Below, piece by piece: positions 9,743 to 18,832 of a stretch of DNA of 64,000 nt. Position numbers and translations under genes: made by a program. Origin of the DNA: Oxalobacteraceae sp. CFBP 8761 (GTDB taxonomy: Bacteria; Pseudomonadota; Gammaproteobacteria; Burkholderiales; Burkholderiaceae_D). The DNA lies in assembly GCA_014841595.1 (NCBI GenBank), contig JACYUE010000004.1:1-64000 (forward strand), read 5' to 3'. The notes under the pieces are model-generated. The model worked only from the letters and a program-made list of their open reading frames with translations. It had not been told where the DNA came from and did no database searches. Numbering within the stretch: position 1 is the stretch's first letter; each line of letters starts with the position of its first letter.

Positions 9743-10780
9743 ATGGCGATCACCCCACAAGAAGCGCTGCTGCGCTGTATCGAACACCGCGAAATCTTCC
9801 ACGACGAGATGCTGTCGCTGTTCCGCCAGATCATGTCGGGCACGATGTCGCCGACCATGGTCGCGGCGCTGACCGTCGGCCTGCGCGTTAAAAAAGAAAC
9901 CATCGGCGAAATCACCGCCGCCGCGCAAGTGATGCGCGAGTTCTCGACCAAGGTGCCGATGGCCGACACCACCGGCCTGCTCGACATCGTCGGCACCGGC
10001 GGCGATGGCGCCAACACCTTCAATATCTCCAGCGCGGCGATGTTCGTCGCTGCTGCTGCCGGTGCGCGTGTGGCCAAGCACGGCGGCCGCAGCGTCTCGT
10101 CGTCGTCCGGCAGCGCCGACCTGATCGAAGCATTCGGCGCCCACATCGACCTGACGCCCGAGCAGATCGCACAATCGATCGCGCAGACCGGCATCGGCTT
10201 CATGTTCGCACCGAACCACCACGCGGCGATGAAGCACGTGGCGCCGGTGCGGCGCGAGCTGGGCGTGCGCAGCATCTTCAATATCCTGGGCCCGCTGACC
10301 AATCCAGCCGGCGCGCCAAACATCCTGATGGGCGTATTCCACCCCGACCTGGTCGGCATCCAGGTGCGCGTGCTGCAGCGCCTCGGCGCCCAGCATGCGG
10401 TCGTGGTCTGGGGCCGCGACAATATGGACGAAGTCTCGCTCGGTGCCGGCACCATCGTCGGTGAACTGGTCAACGGCGAGATCCGCGAATACGAAATCCA
10501 TCCGGAAGACTTCGGCCTGCAAATGGTCTCGAGCCGCAACCTGAAAGTGGCCAACGCCGAAGAATCCAAGGAACGCGTGCTCGAAGCCCTGCGCGGCGAG
10601 CCCGGTCCGGCGCACGACATCGTCGCGCTCAACGCCGGCACCGCGCTGTACGCCGCCGGCGTGGCCGACTCGATCGGCGCAGGCCTGGAGCAGGCGCGCG
10701 CCGCCATCGCCTCGGGCGCGGCGGTCGCCAAGCTCGAACAGTTCGTCCAGGTCACGCGCCAGCTCGGCGCGGCCAACTGA
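9743..10780 (+). CDS. trpD: Anthranilate phosphoribosyltransferase
   Basis: The 345-residue enzyme transfers the phosphoribosyl group of PRPP to anthranilate. The PRPP and anthranilate motifs are [35 protein letters not shown] and [12 protein letters not shown]. The start at 9743 ([12 protein letters not shown]) gives the family length; earlier in-frame ATGs would read through the end of trpG and add a non-homologous N-terminus. A 68-base gap separates it from trpG and 16 bases separate it from trpC, all in one operon. Confidence 0.95.
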   Translation: MAITPQEALLRCIEHREIFHDEMLSLFRQIMSGTMSPTMVAALTVGLRVKKETIGEITAAAQVMREFSTKVPMADTTGLLDIVGTGGDGANTFNISSAAMFVAAAAGARVAKHGGRSVSSSSGSADLIEAFGAHIDLTPEQIAQSIAQTGIGFMFAPNHHAAMKHVAPVRRELGVRSIFNILGPLTNPAGAPNILMGVFHPDLVGIQVRVLQRLGAQHAVVVWGRDNMDEVSLGAGTIVGELVNGEIREYEIHPEDFGLQMVSSRNLKVANAEESKERVLEALRGEPGPAHDIVALNAGTALYAAGVADSIGAGLEQARAAIASGAAVAKLEQFVQVTRQLGAAN

Positions 10781-10796
10781 TACCGAAAGCACCAGC

Positions 10797-11597
10797 ATGT
10801 CCGACATCCTCGACAAGATCCTGGCCGTAAAGGCCGACGAAGTGGCCGCTGCGCGCAAGCACCGCGATCTGTACAGCCTGCGTAATGAGGTGGAAAGCGA
10901 TGGCGACGCGCGCCGCAGCCTGCGCGGCTTCGAGCAGGCGTTGCGCGCGAAAATCGCCGCAGGCCAGGCCGGCGTGATCGCCGAAGTCAAGAAAGCCTCA
11001 CCATCGAAAGGCGTGCTGCGCGCCGACTTCCAGCCGGCCGCGATCGCGCAGAGCTACGCCGAACATGGCGCGGCATGCCTGTCGGTGCTGACCGACGTGA
11101 ACTTCTTCCAAGGTTGCGCCGACTATCTGCGCCAGGCGCGCGCCGCCTGCGCGCTGCCGATCCTGCGCAAGGATTTCATGGTCGATCTGTACCAGGTCTA
11201 TGAAGCACGCGCGATGGGCGCCGATGCGATCCTGCTGATCGTGGCAGCGCTCGACCAGGGCCTGATGGCCGAACTGGAAGCCTGCGCGCTGGAGCTGGGG
11301 ATGGATGTGCTGGTCGAAGTGCACGACGGCGCAGAACTCGACGCCGCACTGCAACTGCGTACGCCGCTGGTGGGCATCAACAACCGCAACCTGCGCACGT
11401 TCGATGTCACGCTCGACACCACGCTCGGCCTGCTGGCAGCGATTCCGCCAGAGCGCCTGGTGGTGACCGAATCGGGCATCCTCGGCCCGCAGGATGTACA
11501 GCGCATGCGCGACGCCAACGTGCACGCGTTCCTCGTTGGCGAAGCCTTCATGCGCGCTGAAAACCCGGGTCAGGAACTGGCGCGCCTGTTTGCCTGA
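10797..11597 (+). CDS. trpC: Indole-3-glycerol-phosphate synthase
   Basis: The 266-residue single-function TIM barrel closes the indole ring of CdRP to give indole-3-glycerol phosphate. Catalytic and substrate segments are [42 protein letters not shown] and LVVTESGIL. It is the last trp gene here; trpF, trpB and trpA are not in the window, as is usual in this group where they lie elsewhere. Its stop is 12 bases from the convergent MerC-like gene. Confidence 0.95.
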   Translation: MSDILDKILAVKADEVAAARKHRDLYSLRNEVESDGDARRSLRGFEQALRAKIAAGQAGVIAEVKKASPSKGVLRADFQPAAIAQSYAEHGAACLSVLTDVNFFQGCADYLRQARAACALPILRKDFMVDLYQVYEARAMGADAILLIVAALDQGLMAELEACALELGMDVLVEVHDGAELDAALQLRTPLVGINNRNLRTFDVTLDTTLGLLAAIPPERLVVTESGILGPQDVQRMRDANVHAFLVGEAFMRAENPGQELARLFA

Positions 11598-11609
11598 AAC
11601 GTTGAACGC

Positions 11610-12074
11610 TTAACGCACATTGCACGGCGCAGGCGCCGCGTGGCAGCCGTCATGCTGCGTACGCGTCGTGCAGCGCTTGCAGAAACGGCGGTTGCGCAGG
11701 TGCGCGTAGAGCAGCATGAAACCGCTGAGGACAGCGACGGCTGCTTCGGCATGCTCGCCCAGCAGCGGGCTGACGATGAACACTGCCGCCAGAAACAGCG
11801 CCAGGCCCGCGCAGCCGATCAGCAGCGTTGTCTTGTCACGGTGCCGCAGATAGCCGGGCACCAGCGCCAGCAGCACCGGCAGCGTGATCGCTGCGATCAG
11901 TGTGTCGTGGAAGGTGTCGTGTGCGTGCGCGAGCCCCAGCATCGGAAACGCCAGGATCACGAGCGGCATCGTCAGGCAATGCAGCAGGCACAGGACGGAT
12001 GCCGTCATGCCAGCGATATCGCCGAATTTGATCAGTGCAGTTTTGGTCAGAGCGTTCTTGCCTGGGTGGTTCAT
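11610..12074 (-). CDS. MerC-domain membrane protein, probably metal-related
   Basis: The 154-residue protein has about four hydrophobic segments and a cysteine/histidine motif in the first one (SVLCLLHCLTMP), as in the MerC mercury-uptake family. The C-terminal tail is rich in cysteine (FCKRC, GCHAAPAPC) and could bind a soft metal. Transport of mercury is unlikely to be the job here: no other mer genes are near, and a palindrome shared with the znuD/zur region (12102-12123) sits 28 bases upstream of the ATG. Control by the neighbouring Fur/Zur regulator and a role in zinc handling are inferred. Confidence 0.75.
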   Translation of the reverse strand: MNHPGKNALTKTALIKFGDIAGMTASVLCLLHCLTMPLVILAFPMLGLAHAHDTFHDTLIAAITLPVLLALVPGYLRHRDKTTLLIGCAGLALFLAAVFIVSPLLGEHAEAAVAVLSGFMLLYAHLRNRRFCKRCTTRTQHDGCHAAPAPCNVR

Positions 12075-12101
12075 AGCCCTGTTCCCATCATCATTAGAAT
12101 A

Positions 12102-12123
12102 TAATGATAACCCATTATCGTTA
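12102..12123. promoter_or_regulatory. Putative Zur/Fur operator upstream of the MerC-like gene
   Basis: GATAA-CCCA-TTATC at 12106-12119 is a perfect 5-bp inverted repeat that extends outward with TAA and TTA on either side. The same core with the same spacer end (CCA) occurs twice more between znuD and zur. Position just upstream of the MerC-like gene fits a repressor operator. Which metal the regulator senses is inferred. Confidence 0.6.
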
Positions 12124-12179
12124 GCGATTCAACGCGCATGATGAATCGTGCATGCGATATCAGGCCCCAAACGACAAAC

Positions 12180-12206
12180 GGCGCACGGCAAAATCTGCCG
12201 TGCGCC
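12180..12206 (-). terminator. Hairpin after znuD
   Basis: GGCGCACGGCA and TGCCGTGCGCC form an 11-bp perfect stem with a 5-base loop, 23 bases beyond the znuD stop. On the minus strand only a weakly T-rich run follows, so termination may be partial. Confidence 0.55.
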
Positions 12207-12228
12207 GCTGTGGGCCTTGCGGTCAACG

Positions 12229-14337
12229 TCAGAACATCACGCGAATCCCTGCCGTGATATTGCGGCCGGTCAGCGGCGCCGCATTCTTGATGAACGACGT
12301 GTGGCTGAACGCCAGCTCGTCGGTCAGGTTGTTCAGGCGTGCATAGAACTGCGTCGGCACGCCGCCGATGCGGGTCGAGTAGTGGGTGCCGACATTGAGC
12401 ATGTTGTAGCCGCCCGTTTCGGTCTCGTACTCGGCCAGCTTGTCCTGCTTGCCGACACGGTACAACTCCACCATGCCGTGCCAGCCGTTCCAGTCGCCAT
12501 CGAACTTCACGCCGATGCGGCTGGCCGGGATACGCGGCAGGTTGCGGCTGCCGTCGCCACCATCGAAGCGGGCGCGCACGTAGTCGCCGAACACCGTGGC
12601 ACTCAGGTTGGACGACAGCTTCTGGCGGATTTCGCCTTCCACGCCGGTGAACAGCGCGTCGCGCTGCGTGTACTGCACCAGCTGGAAGCCGTCCTGGCTA
12701 TCCAGCGTGCGCGCATAGATGTAGTTGTCGACCTTGTTGCGGAACGCGCTCACCGAGAACGTCGTGTCGCCGTCAAACTTGCGCAGCGTGAGGTCGACGT
12801 TGTTCGAGGTTTCCTTGTCCAGGTCCTGGTTACCGATCTCGTAGGTGGACGTGGCCAGGTGGGCGCCGTCCGCATACAGTTCCTCGGCGGTCGGCAGGCG
12901 ATGGCTGCGCGAGAGCGACGTGCCCAGCGAATAGCCCGGCGTGAGCTTCCACACCGCGCCGACCGATGCCGACGTGCCGCGGGCATCGGTGTTCAGCAGG
13001 CCCGGTGCATCGACCTCGATATCCTGCCACTCGTGGCGCAGGCCAGCCTCGAAGCGCCAGTCCTGCAGCTTGTATTCCTCGGTCAGGAAAGCCGCATGCT
13101 TTTTGGTGAGGGTCGGCGGCACGTACGCTTCCTCGCCCAGCGCCGAGAAATCGCGGCGCGTGGTCTGCAGGCCGAACACGCCGCGCACGCCGGCAATCGG
13201 TGCGTGCACCGCCTCAAGGCGGGCATCGATGCCCTTGTTGCGGAACGAGGTCGAGACCACGTTCTCTTCCAGCTCGTCGTGAACGTACTCGGTGAACGAG
13301 GCGCGCATGCGCACACGCTCGATGCCGGTCACCGGATTGCGGTACTCGCCGCGCACGTCCCAGCGCTCGCTGTCGAGTTTCACAACCGGCACGTCACTGT
13401 GCTCGTGTTCATGCTCATTTTCGTCACCATGCCCTTCTTCGTCGTGGTCATGGCCCTCTTCTTCTTCATGGCCGCCGCAGTGCAGCTGGACACCATGCGG
13501 ATGGCAGCCTTCGAATTCGTGGTTATGGCCAGGGATGCCGTATTCGGTGCGCTCTTTCGTGAAGGCGGCGCCGAGATAGCCGTTCTTGCCGATCCACGAC
13601 AGACCGACGGTGCCGGTCTCGCCTTCCTTGTAGCTGCCCAGCACGCGGCGGCCGTCGACCCAGTCCTTGCCGACGCGGTAGTCGCCCGCATCGCGCTTGA
13701 CGCCTTCCAGGTGCAGCGCGACGTTGCTGCCGGCGGCCGTGGTGAATTCGAACGCGCCCGTCTTTTCGCGCGCGGCCGAATTGGCGCGGATTTCGGCACT
13801 GCCTTCCAGGCCGTTTTCCGGCATCACGGTCGGCACCTTGCGGTCCATGATGTTGACGACGCCGCCCACCGCGCCACCACCGTAGGCCAGCGCCGACGGG
13901 CCGCGCAGCACTTCGATGCGTTCTGCCAGCACAGGTTCGAAGGCGACAGCGTGATCGGGGCTGATGGTCGAGGCATCCTGGATCTCCGCGCCGTCCGACA
14001 GGATTTTCACGCGCGGGCCATCCATGCCGCGGATCACCGGGCGGCTGGCGCCGGCGCCGAAGTGGCTCGACGTGATGCCCGGCTGGTGGGCCAGCGTTTC
14101 GCCCAGCGTCGATTCGCGTGCGCGCACCAGTTCAGCGCCGCCGAGCGACGTCACCGGCGTGATCATGTCGTCGTGCACCACGCCCAGCGCGCTGGCCGAC
14201 ACCACCACGGTCGGCACGCTGTCCGGATCGGTCGCCATGCGGCCCGTCGTCGTCTGGGCATGGACAGCCAGCGGCGCGCCGAAGGCCAGCATCAGCGCCA
14301 GAGTGGGTGGCGTGCGCTTGCAGGTGAAATGCGACAT
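12229..14337 (-). CDS. znuD: ZnuD-like TonB-dependent zinc receptor
   Basis: The 702-residue outer-membrane protein has a signal peptide, a TonB-box-like PTVVVSA near the mature N-terminus, a plug domain (GASRPVIRGMDGPRVKIL) and a 22-strand-type barrel ending with an aromatic residue (GIRVMF). A loop near residues 268-314 is packed with histidine and acidic residues (HNHEFEGCHPHG, later EEGHDHDEEGHGDENEHEHE), a feature of ZnuD zinc receptors. The gene diverges from a Fur/Zur-family regulator, and two copies of the shared palindrome lie between them. Zinc is the likely ligand; heme has been proposed for some relatives. Confidence 0.85.
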   Translation of the reverse strand: MSHFTCKRTPPTLALMLAFGAPLAVHAQTTTGRMATDPDSVPTVVVSASALGVVHDDMITPVTSLGGAELVRARESTLGETLAHQPGITSSHFGAGASRPVIRGMDGPRVKILSDGAEIQDASTISPDHAVAFEPVLAERIEVLRGPSALAYGGGAVGGVVNIMDRKVPTVMPENGLEGSAEIRANSAAREKTGAFEFTTAAGSNVALHLEGVKRDAGDYRVGKDWVDGRRVLGSYKEGETGTVGLSWIGKNGYLGAAFTKERTEYGIPGHNHEFEGCHPHGVQLHCGGHEEEEGHDHDEEGHGDENEHEHEHSDVPVVKLDSERWDVRGEYRNPVTGIERVRMRASFTEYVHDELEENVVSTSFRNKGIDARLEAVHAPIAGVRGVFGLQTTRRDFSALGEEAYVPPTLTKKHAAFLTEEYKLQDWRFEAGLRHEWQDIEVDAPGLLNTDARGTSASVGAVWKLTPGYSLGTSLSRSHRLPTAEELYADGAHLATSTYEIGNQDLDKETSNNVDLTLRKFDGDTTFSVSAFRNKVDNYIYARTLDSQDGFQLVQYTQRDALFTGVEGEIRQKLSSNLSATVFGDYVRARFDGGDGSRNLPRIPASRIGVKFDGDWNGWHGMVELYRVGKQDKLAEYETETGGYNMLNVGTHYSTRIGGVPTQFYARLNNLTDELAFSHTSFIKNAAPLTGRNITAGIRVMF

Positions 14338-14400
14338 GGTGAAATCCTTGGTGATGAGATGAACGGCGGTGGCTAGTCACCGGGCGCGGACGCGTCTAGT

Positions 14401-14414
14401 GATAAGCCATTATC
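14401..14414. promoter_or_regulatory. Putative Zur/Fur operator 1 in the znuD-zur intergenic region
   Basis: GATAA-GCCA-TTATC, a perfect inverted repeat flanked by T and A, lies 64 bases upstream of the znuD ATG. It matches the site upstream of the MerC-like gene except for one spacer base. Confidence 0.6.
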
Positions 14415-14428
14415 ATTAACGTCGAGAT

Positions 14429-14442
14429 GATAGGCCATTATC
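14429..14442. promoter_or_regulatory. Putative Zur/Fur operator 2 in the znuD-zur intergenic region
   Basis: GATAG-GCCA-TTATC has one mismatch to the repeat at 14401 and is spaced 28 bases from it (start to start), close to three helical turns. It lies 57 bases before the regulator ATG, so it could serve both znuD repression and autoregulation. Confidence 0.55.
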
Positions 14443-14499
14443 AATAAGGATTCAAGCCCCTTCTGGCCGAAGGGTCGCGCTTTCAGGTATTCTTCGGCT

Positions 14500-14880
14500 A
14501 TGCAACGCAATACACGCCAAAAATCAGCCATCCTGCACGCGATCGAGCATGCACGCCGCCCACTGTCGCCACAAGAGATCCTGGCCGAAGCCAGCCAGGC
14601 CGTCAGCCAGATCGGCATGGCCACGATCTACCGCAACCTCAAGTCGCTGGTGGACGACGGCGCGCTGAAGGTCGTCACACTGCCGGGCGACGGCGCCCGC
14701 TACGAATCGACCAGCGTGGCCGAGCACCACCATCACCACTTCCAGTGCACCAACTGCCAGCGCGTGTTCGACGTGCACGCGTGCCCGGGCGACATCGACC
14801 ACATGGCCCCGAAAGGCTTCAGCGTCGAGCGCCACGAACTCACGCTGTACGGCCGCTGCGCCGATTGCATCAACGCCTGA
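14500..14880 (+). CDS. zur: Fur-family metal-responsive repressor, probably Zur
   Basis: The 126-residue protein has the Fur-family layout: an N-terminal winged helix (QKSAILHAIEHARRPLSPQE, then MATIYRNLKSLVDDG) and a metal-binding C-terminus with a His cluster (EHHHHHFQCTNC), HACPGD and a final GRCADC pair of cysteines that would hold structural zinc. It diverges from a zinc receptor with operator-like repeats between, so Zur (zinc sensing) is the best guess; Fur or PerR cannot be excluded from motifs alone. No convincing ribosome-binding site is visible before the ATG. Confidence 0.8.
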   Translation: MQRNTRQKSAILHAIEHARRPLSPQEILAEASQAVSQIGMATIYRNLKSLVDDGALKVVTLPGDGARYESTSVAEHHHHHFQCTNCQRVFDVHACPGDIDHMAPKGFSVERHELTLYGRCADCINA

Positions 14881-14892
14881 CGCCAACAGCAG

Positions 14893-14922
14893 CGCGGCCC
14901 GTCGAGGGCCGCGTCATCTTTC
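14893..14922. terminator. Terminator between convergent zur and the M20 hydrolase gene
   Basis: CGCGGCCC (14893-14900) and GGGCCGCG (14906-14913) form an 8-bp perfect stem with a GTCGA loop, followed by a T-rich run on the plus strand. It lies between two convergent stops and may serve both. Confidence 0.65.
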
Positions 14923-16248
14923 TTATTTACCCAGCACGTTCAGCATCGCCAGCGTCATCGCCTGGGCGCTCGTCTTGATCGACGGCTCCGGCACCGGCGC
15001 GTAGAACGGCGAGTGGTTGAAGGCGATCGGCTTGCCGCCGGCCTGTTCGGCTGCGGCGACATCCTTCGGGTCATACACGCCGGTAAAGAAGAACATCGAC
15101 GGCACGCCTTCGTTCGCGTACAGCGAAAAGTCTTCGCTGGCCGTCATGGCCGGCATGCGATGGGCCTTGTCGGCGCCGAACGCTTCCTTGAACACCACTT
15201 CAGTCTTGTTGACCAGCTCCGTGCTGTTGACGATCGCCTGACCGCCACCGCCGATCAGCATCTCGGGCTTCGGTGCGCCGGCCATTGCGGCCGACCCTTC
15301 CGCCACACGGCGCACGCCCTCGAGCAGCTTGGCCCGTACCTGCGGGCTGTATGAGCGGATGGTGCCGCGCACCTGCACGCTGTCGGGGATGATGTTGCCC
15401 ACCGTGCCGCCCTGGATCGAACCGATCGTGACGACGCCGAATTCCTTCGGGTCTTTCTCGCGGCTGACGACCGTCTGCACATCGACGACAAAGCGCGCCG
15501 CGATCGCGATCGGATCGACGGTCTTGTCGGGCGCCGAACCATGGCCGCCACGGCCCTTGAAGGTGATCTCGAGCGAATCGGAATTGGATGACACCGGGCC
15601 GTCGTTGTAGCCGATCGTGCCATACGCCAGCGGCCACGAATGCAGCGCGAATGCGTAATCCGGTTTCGGGAAGCGCTTGAACAGGCCGTCGTCCAGCATC
15701 GCCTTGGCACCGGACACGATCTCTTCAGCCGGCTGGCCGATGAACACGAGCGTGCCCTTCCACTGTCCTTTCAGTTCGACCAGCGTGCGCGCGGTGGCGA
15801 GCCAGCTGGTCATGTGGATGTCGTGGCCACAGCTGTGCGTCACGAAACTGTCGCGACCTTCGCTGGTGGCGCGGGCGCGGCTGGCGTACGGCAAGCCGGT
15901 TTTTTCTTCCATCGGCAAGCCATCCATGTCGGTGCGCACCAGGACCGTGGGGCCGGCGCCGTTCTTGAGCACCGCGACGATGCCGGTCTTGCCGACCTTC
16001 TCGGTGACGGTGAAGCCGAGTTTGCGCATCTCGGCGGCCAGCTTGCCGGCGGTACGCACTTCCTGGAAGGCGATCTCGGGATGCGCGTGCAAGTCCTTGT
16101 AGATCGTGTCGAGCCACGGATACATGGCGTCCACGCGCGTGACGACATCGTTCTTGAGCGGCGCGGCCGGTTGGGCCAGGGCGGAGGTTGCGGACAGTGC
16201 CAGGAGCGGCGCACAGGCTGCGGCGGCGATGCGGGTCAGGATCGACAT
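14923..16248 (-). CDS. Exported M20-family amidohydrolase
   Basis: The 441-residue protein has a signal peptide (to about ALAQPA) and the M20D amidohydrolase layout, like hippurate hydrolase or IAA-amino acid hydrolase. Metal ligands lie in VTHSCGHDIHMTSWL, GQPAEEIVSGAKAM and ALHSWPLAYG, and a late histidine or acid site lies in ASEDFSLYANEGVPSM. It should hydrolyse N-acyl amino acids or related amides in the periplasm. The start at 16248 is chosen because it opens the signal peptide; an upstream ATG at 16296 only adds a short unrelated stretch. Substrate is unknown. Confidence 0.88.
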   Translation of the reverse strand: MSILTRIAAAACAPLLALSATSALAQPAAPLKNDVVTRVDAMYPWLDTIYKDLHAHPEIAFQEVRTAGKLAAEMRKLGFTVTEKVGKTGIVAVLKNGAGPTVLVRTDMDGLPMEEKTGLPYASRARATSEGRDSFVTHSCGHDIHMTSWLATARTLVELKGQWKGTLVFIGQPAEEIVSGAKAMLDDGLFKRFPKPDYAFALHSWPLAYGTIGYNDGPVSSNSDSLEITFKGRGGHGSAPDKTVDPIAIAARFVVDVQTVVSREKDPKEFGVVTIGSIQGGTVGNIIPDSVQVRGTIRSYSPQVRAKLLEGVRRVAEGSAAMAGAPKPEMLIGGGGQAIVNSTELVNKTEVVFKEAFGADKAHRMPAMTASEDFSLYANEGVPSMFFFTGVYDPKDVAAAEQAGGKPIAFNHSPFYAPVPEPSIKTSAQAMTLAMLNVLGK

Positions 16249-16309
16249 GGGCTCTTGCGGTCGTGTTGAACAGACCACAACGATAGCATGCTGCAATGCG
16301 ATATGGTAC

Positions 16310-16333
16310 GGGCGGCGGGTCGTGCCGCCGCCC
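16310..16333 (-). terminator. GC-rich hairpin after the M61 peptidase gene
   Basis: GGGCGGCGG and CCGCCGCCC form a perfect 9-bp stem with a 6-base loop, 7 bases past the peptidase stop. No T run follows, so this could be a weak terminator or an RNA-stabilising hairpin. Confidence 0.4.
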
Positions 16334-16340
16334 GCCTCGG

Positions 16341-18173
16341 CTAGACGGCGCTCGGCCGCTTGAGCGCTGCCGGCTTGCGCCCTGCCACTGCCTGCGACAG
16401 CGTGATGATCGGCACCCGGTCGCCCTGCAGCGTGACATCGAACGCCATCAGTTCATCGCGCCGGAACGCGTGCACCGGCACCCGGTCGCCGACGCGATAG
16501 CGCGCCAGCAGCGCATCGACATTCGACGGATTGCCGTTCACGCGCAGTCCGTCAATGGCGATGACCACGTCGAGCGCTGACAAGCCGGCGAGGTGCGCGG
16601 CGCCGCCTTCGTGCACCTGCGTGAGCTTGGCGCCCAGCGGATCGCGCCCGATGCCGGCGTCGAGCGACGCCTTGCCGGTCTTGCGTTCGTCGACCAGCTT
16701 GACGCCGAACGGCGCGTACAGCTTGGCCAGCGGCAGATCTTCGACGCCGCGCACATAGCGCTCGAACAGGTTCCTCAGTTTCAGGCCGCTGACTTCATCG
16801 AACAGCGCTTCGACTTCGTGCTCGGTCACGCCGCGCCCGACGCCCGGATAGAAGTCGCGCCCGTAACGCTCCCACAGCGCCAGCATCACGTCGTCGAGCG
16901 ACTTTGCGCCGCCCGTCTTGGCGCGGATCGTCAGGTCGAACGCCAGCGCAATCAGCGAACCCTTGGTGTAGTAGCTGATGATCGCATTGGGCGAGTTCTC
17001 GTCCTGGCGGTAGTACTTGCTCCAGGCGTCGAAGCTCGACTCGGCCACGCTCTGCTTCAGGCGCCCGCTGCCGCGCAGCACGCCGCACACCGTCTTGGCC
17101 TGCAATTTGAAATACGTCGTTTCGCCGATGATCCCGGCGCGCACCAGCATCAGGTCGTCGTAGTAGCTGGTGAAGCCCTCGAACAACCACAGGAGCGGCG
17201 TGTAGTTCTCGACCTGCAGGTCGTACGGCGCGAACACGGCTGGCTTGATGCGCTTGACGTTCCAGGTATGGAAGTACTCGTGGCTGCACAGGCCCAAAAA
17301 CTGCAGATAGCCTTCGCCCGGCTCGCCGGTTTTTTGGTTTGCGGTAGTGGGCAGATCGGCGCGCGCGCAGATCAGCGCAGTCGAAGCGCGGTGTTCCAGA
17401 CCGCCGTAACCGTCGCCCACGGCCATCGTCATGAACACGTAGCGCTCGAGCGGCGCGCGTTTGGTCAGTGGTTCGAAGAACGCGATCTGGGTTTCGCAGA
17501 TGGCTTTCAAGTCGGCCTGCAGGCGCGCCATGTCCAGGTTCGGCACGCGGCCGGTGATGACGATGTCGTGCGGGATGCCGTGCGCCTCGAAGGTTGCGAG
17601 CTCGAAGTTGCCCATCTCGACCGGGTGGTCGATCAGCTCATCGTAGTTGGCCGCGCCGTAGGTGCCAAAGCCGTAGCGCTTCGCGCCCGCTTCTTTCATC
17701 GAGGTCGCCACGCGCCATGTTTTGGCGGCCGCATCGACCGGCCGCTGGATGTCGACCTGGTGCGCCGTCGCCTCTTGCCCCACCACGCGCAGGAACACGC
17801 TGGTGCCGTTGAAGAAGCCATGGGTCTGGTCCAGGTGCGCGGCGCGCACCGACAGGTCCCAGGCATACACCTCGTAGTGCAGCGTCAGCGGGCCGGCGCC
17901 AGCGCCGTTGCATGGTGCTGCGCGCCACGTGTGCTTGTCGAGTTTTGTCAGTGCTACCGCGGCCCCGGCCTGCTCGGCGCGGATGCGCACGATATTGCGC
18001 GCGAACTCGCGGATCATGTAGCTGCCCGGGATCCAGGCCGGCAGGGCGAAGGTCTGCCCGTCAGGATCCGGATTTGCCACCGTCAGCGTGACGTTGAACA
18101 GGTGACCGGCCAGGTCCCGCGGGACGATGGTGTAGAAAATTGCGCTCTGTTTTTTTTGCGATGGCTTTTTCAT
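16341..18173 (-). CDS. M61-family metallopeptidase with PDZ domain
   Basis: The 610-residue protein has the beta-rich N-terminal domain of M61 glycyl aminopeptidases, the zinc motif SHEYFHTWNVKRIKP, a downstream LWLFEGFTSYYDD glutamate, and a C-terminal PDZ-like domain (about residues 500-590, AGLSALDVVIAIDG). No signal peptide is visible, so it is probably cytoplasmic. The ATG follows the nucleotidyltransferase-like gene by 51 bases on the same strand, so it may close the ubiH-dsbC run. A GC-rich hairpin (16310-16333) lies after its stop. Confidence 0.9.
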   Translation of the reverse strand: MKKPSQKKQSAIFYTIVPRDLAGHLFNVTLTVANPDPDGQTFALPAWIPGSYMIREFARNIVRIRAEQAGAAVALTKLDKHTWRAAPCNGAGAGPLTLHYEVYAWDLSVRAAHLDQTHGFFNGTSVFLRVVGQEATAHQVDIQRPVDAAAKTWRVATSMKEAGAKRYGFGTYGAANYDELIDHPVEMGNFELATFEAHGIPHDIVITGRVPNLDMARLQADLKAICETQIAFFEPLTKRAPLERYVFMTMAVGDGYGGLEHRASTALICARADLPTTANQKTGEPGEGYLQFLGLCSHEYFHTWNVKRIKPAVFAPYDLQVENYTPLLWLFEGFTSYYDDLMLVRAGIIGETTYFKLQAKTVCGVLRGSGRLKQSVAESSFDAWSKYYRQDENSPNAIISYYTKGSLIALAFDLTIRAKTGGAKSLDDVMLALWERYGRDFYPGVGRGVTEHEVEALFDEVSGLKLRNLFERYVRGVEDLPLAKLYAPFGVKLVDERKTGKASLDAGIGRDPLGAKLTQVHEGGAAHLAGLSALDVVIAIDGLRVNGNPSNVDALLARYRVGDRVPVHAFRRDELMAFDVTLQGDRVPIITLSQAVAGRKPAALKRPSAV

Positions 18174-18224
18174 GATCTGGGGTTGGTCTCGGGTCGCACC
18201 GTATGGACAATAGTGTAAGCGGAT

Positions 18225-18827
18225 TCAGTCAGGCAGATCGCCCTGGGTATCGATGTCGCGCAGGATGCCGGGGTCGGGCACGGCGATCGTGGTCACCGGG
18301 CTGCTCGTGAGCAGGCGGCGCGCACCCTGGTCGCCGTCCAGCGCCAGCAAGGCGGCGTGATGGATCGCGCCAAACGCGACCGGATTGCCACGGCGACCAT
18401 CGAACAGCGGCGCCGCGATCCCGGCGCCATCGTCAACCGCATGGACCAGCGCCTGCAGCGTGGCTTCAGTCACGAACGGCATGTCGCCCAGCGCCACCAG
18501 CCAGCCGCCAGCGCCCTGCGCAGGGAGCGGCGCATGGCGGATCGCATGCGCCAGCGACAGGCCCATGCCGCTGTCGGCATCCGCGCACACCGTAACGGTG
18601 CAGCCCAGCGCGCGCAGCGCATCGGCCACGCCACCATCGCGTGGTGGCACCACCGCCACCACGCGCGGCAGCACCGCCAGCAATGTGCGCGCACTGGCCA
18701 CGACGACGAAGTCGCCGCCCGGCAAACGCTGGAGCAGCTTGTTGCGCACGCCGGCCGGATCGAAACGCCGGCCGCGCCCTGCGGCCAGCAGGATGCCGGT
18801 GAGCGTACTGCTGTCGCGCGGCGGCAC
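18225..18827 (-). CDS. MobA/MocA-like nucleotidyltransferase, GTG start
   Basis: The 200-residue product has the NTP-transferase signature near its start (TGILLAAGRGRRFDPAGVRNKLLQ split as LAAGRGRRFD and NKLLQ) and the acidic motif ALGDMPFV near the middle, as in MobA/MocA enzymes that attach CMP or GMP to molybdopterin, or CofC-type transferases. No ATG is in place. A GTG at 18825-18827 sits 6 bases after the dsbC stop, with GGGAAG just upstream, and gives a full-length enzyme; the longer frame only overlaps dsbC. No molybdoenzyme gene is near, so the nucleotide acceptor is uncertain. Confidence 0.75.
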   Translation of the reverse strand: MPPRDSSTLTGILLAAGRGRRFDPAGVRNKLLQRLPGGDFVVVASARTLLAVLPRVVAVVPPRDGGVADALRALGCTVTVCADADSGMGLSLAHAIRHAPLPAQGAGGWLVALGDMPFVTEATLQALVHAVDDGAGIAAPLFDGRRGNPVAFGAIHHAALLALDGDQGARRLLTSSPVTTIAVPDPGILRDIDTQGDLPD

Positions 18828-18832
18828 GCCGG

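Noticed and set aside
12148..14376. Very long plus-strand frame opposite znuD
   Set aside because: It is the GC-rich shadow of the receptor gene; composition is Arg/His-heavy with no domain, while the minus strand encodes a clear TonB receptor.
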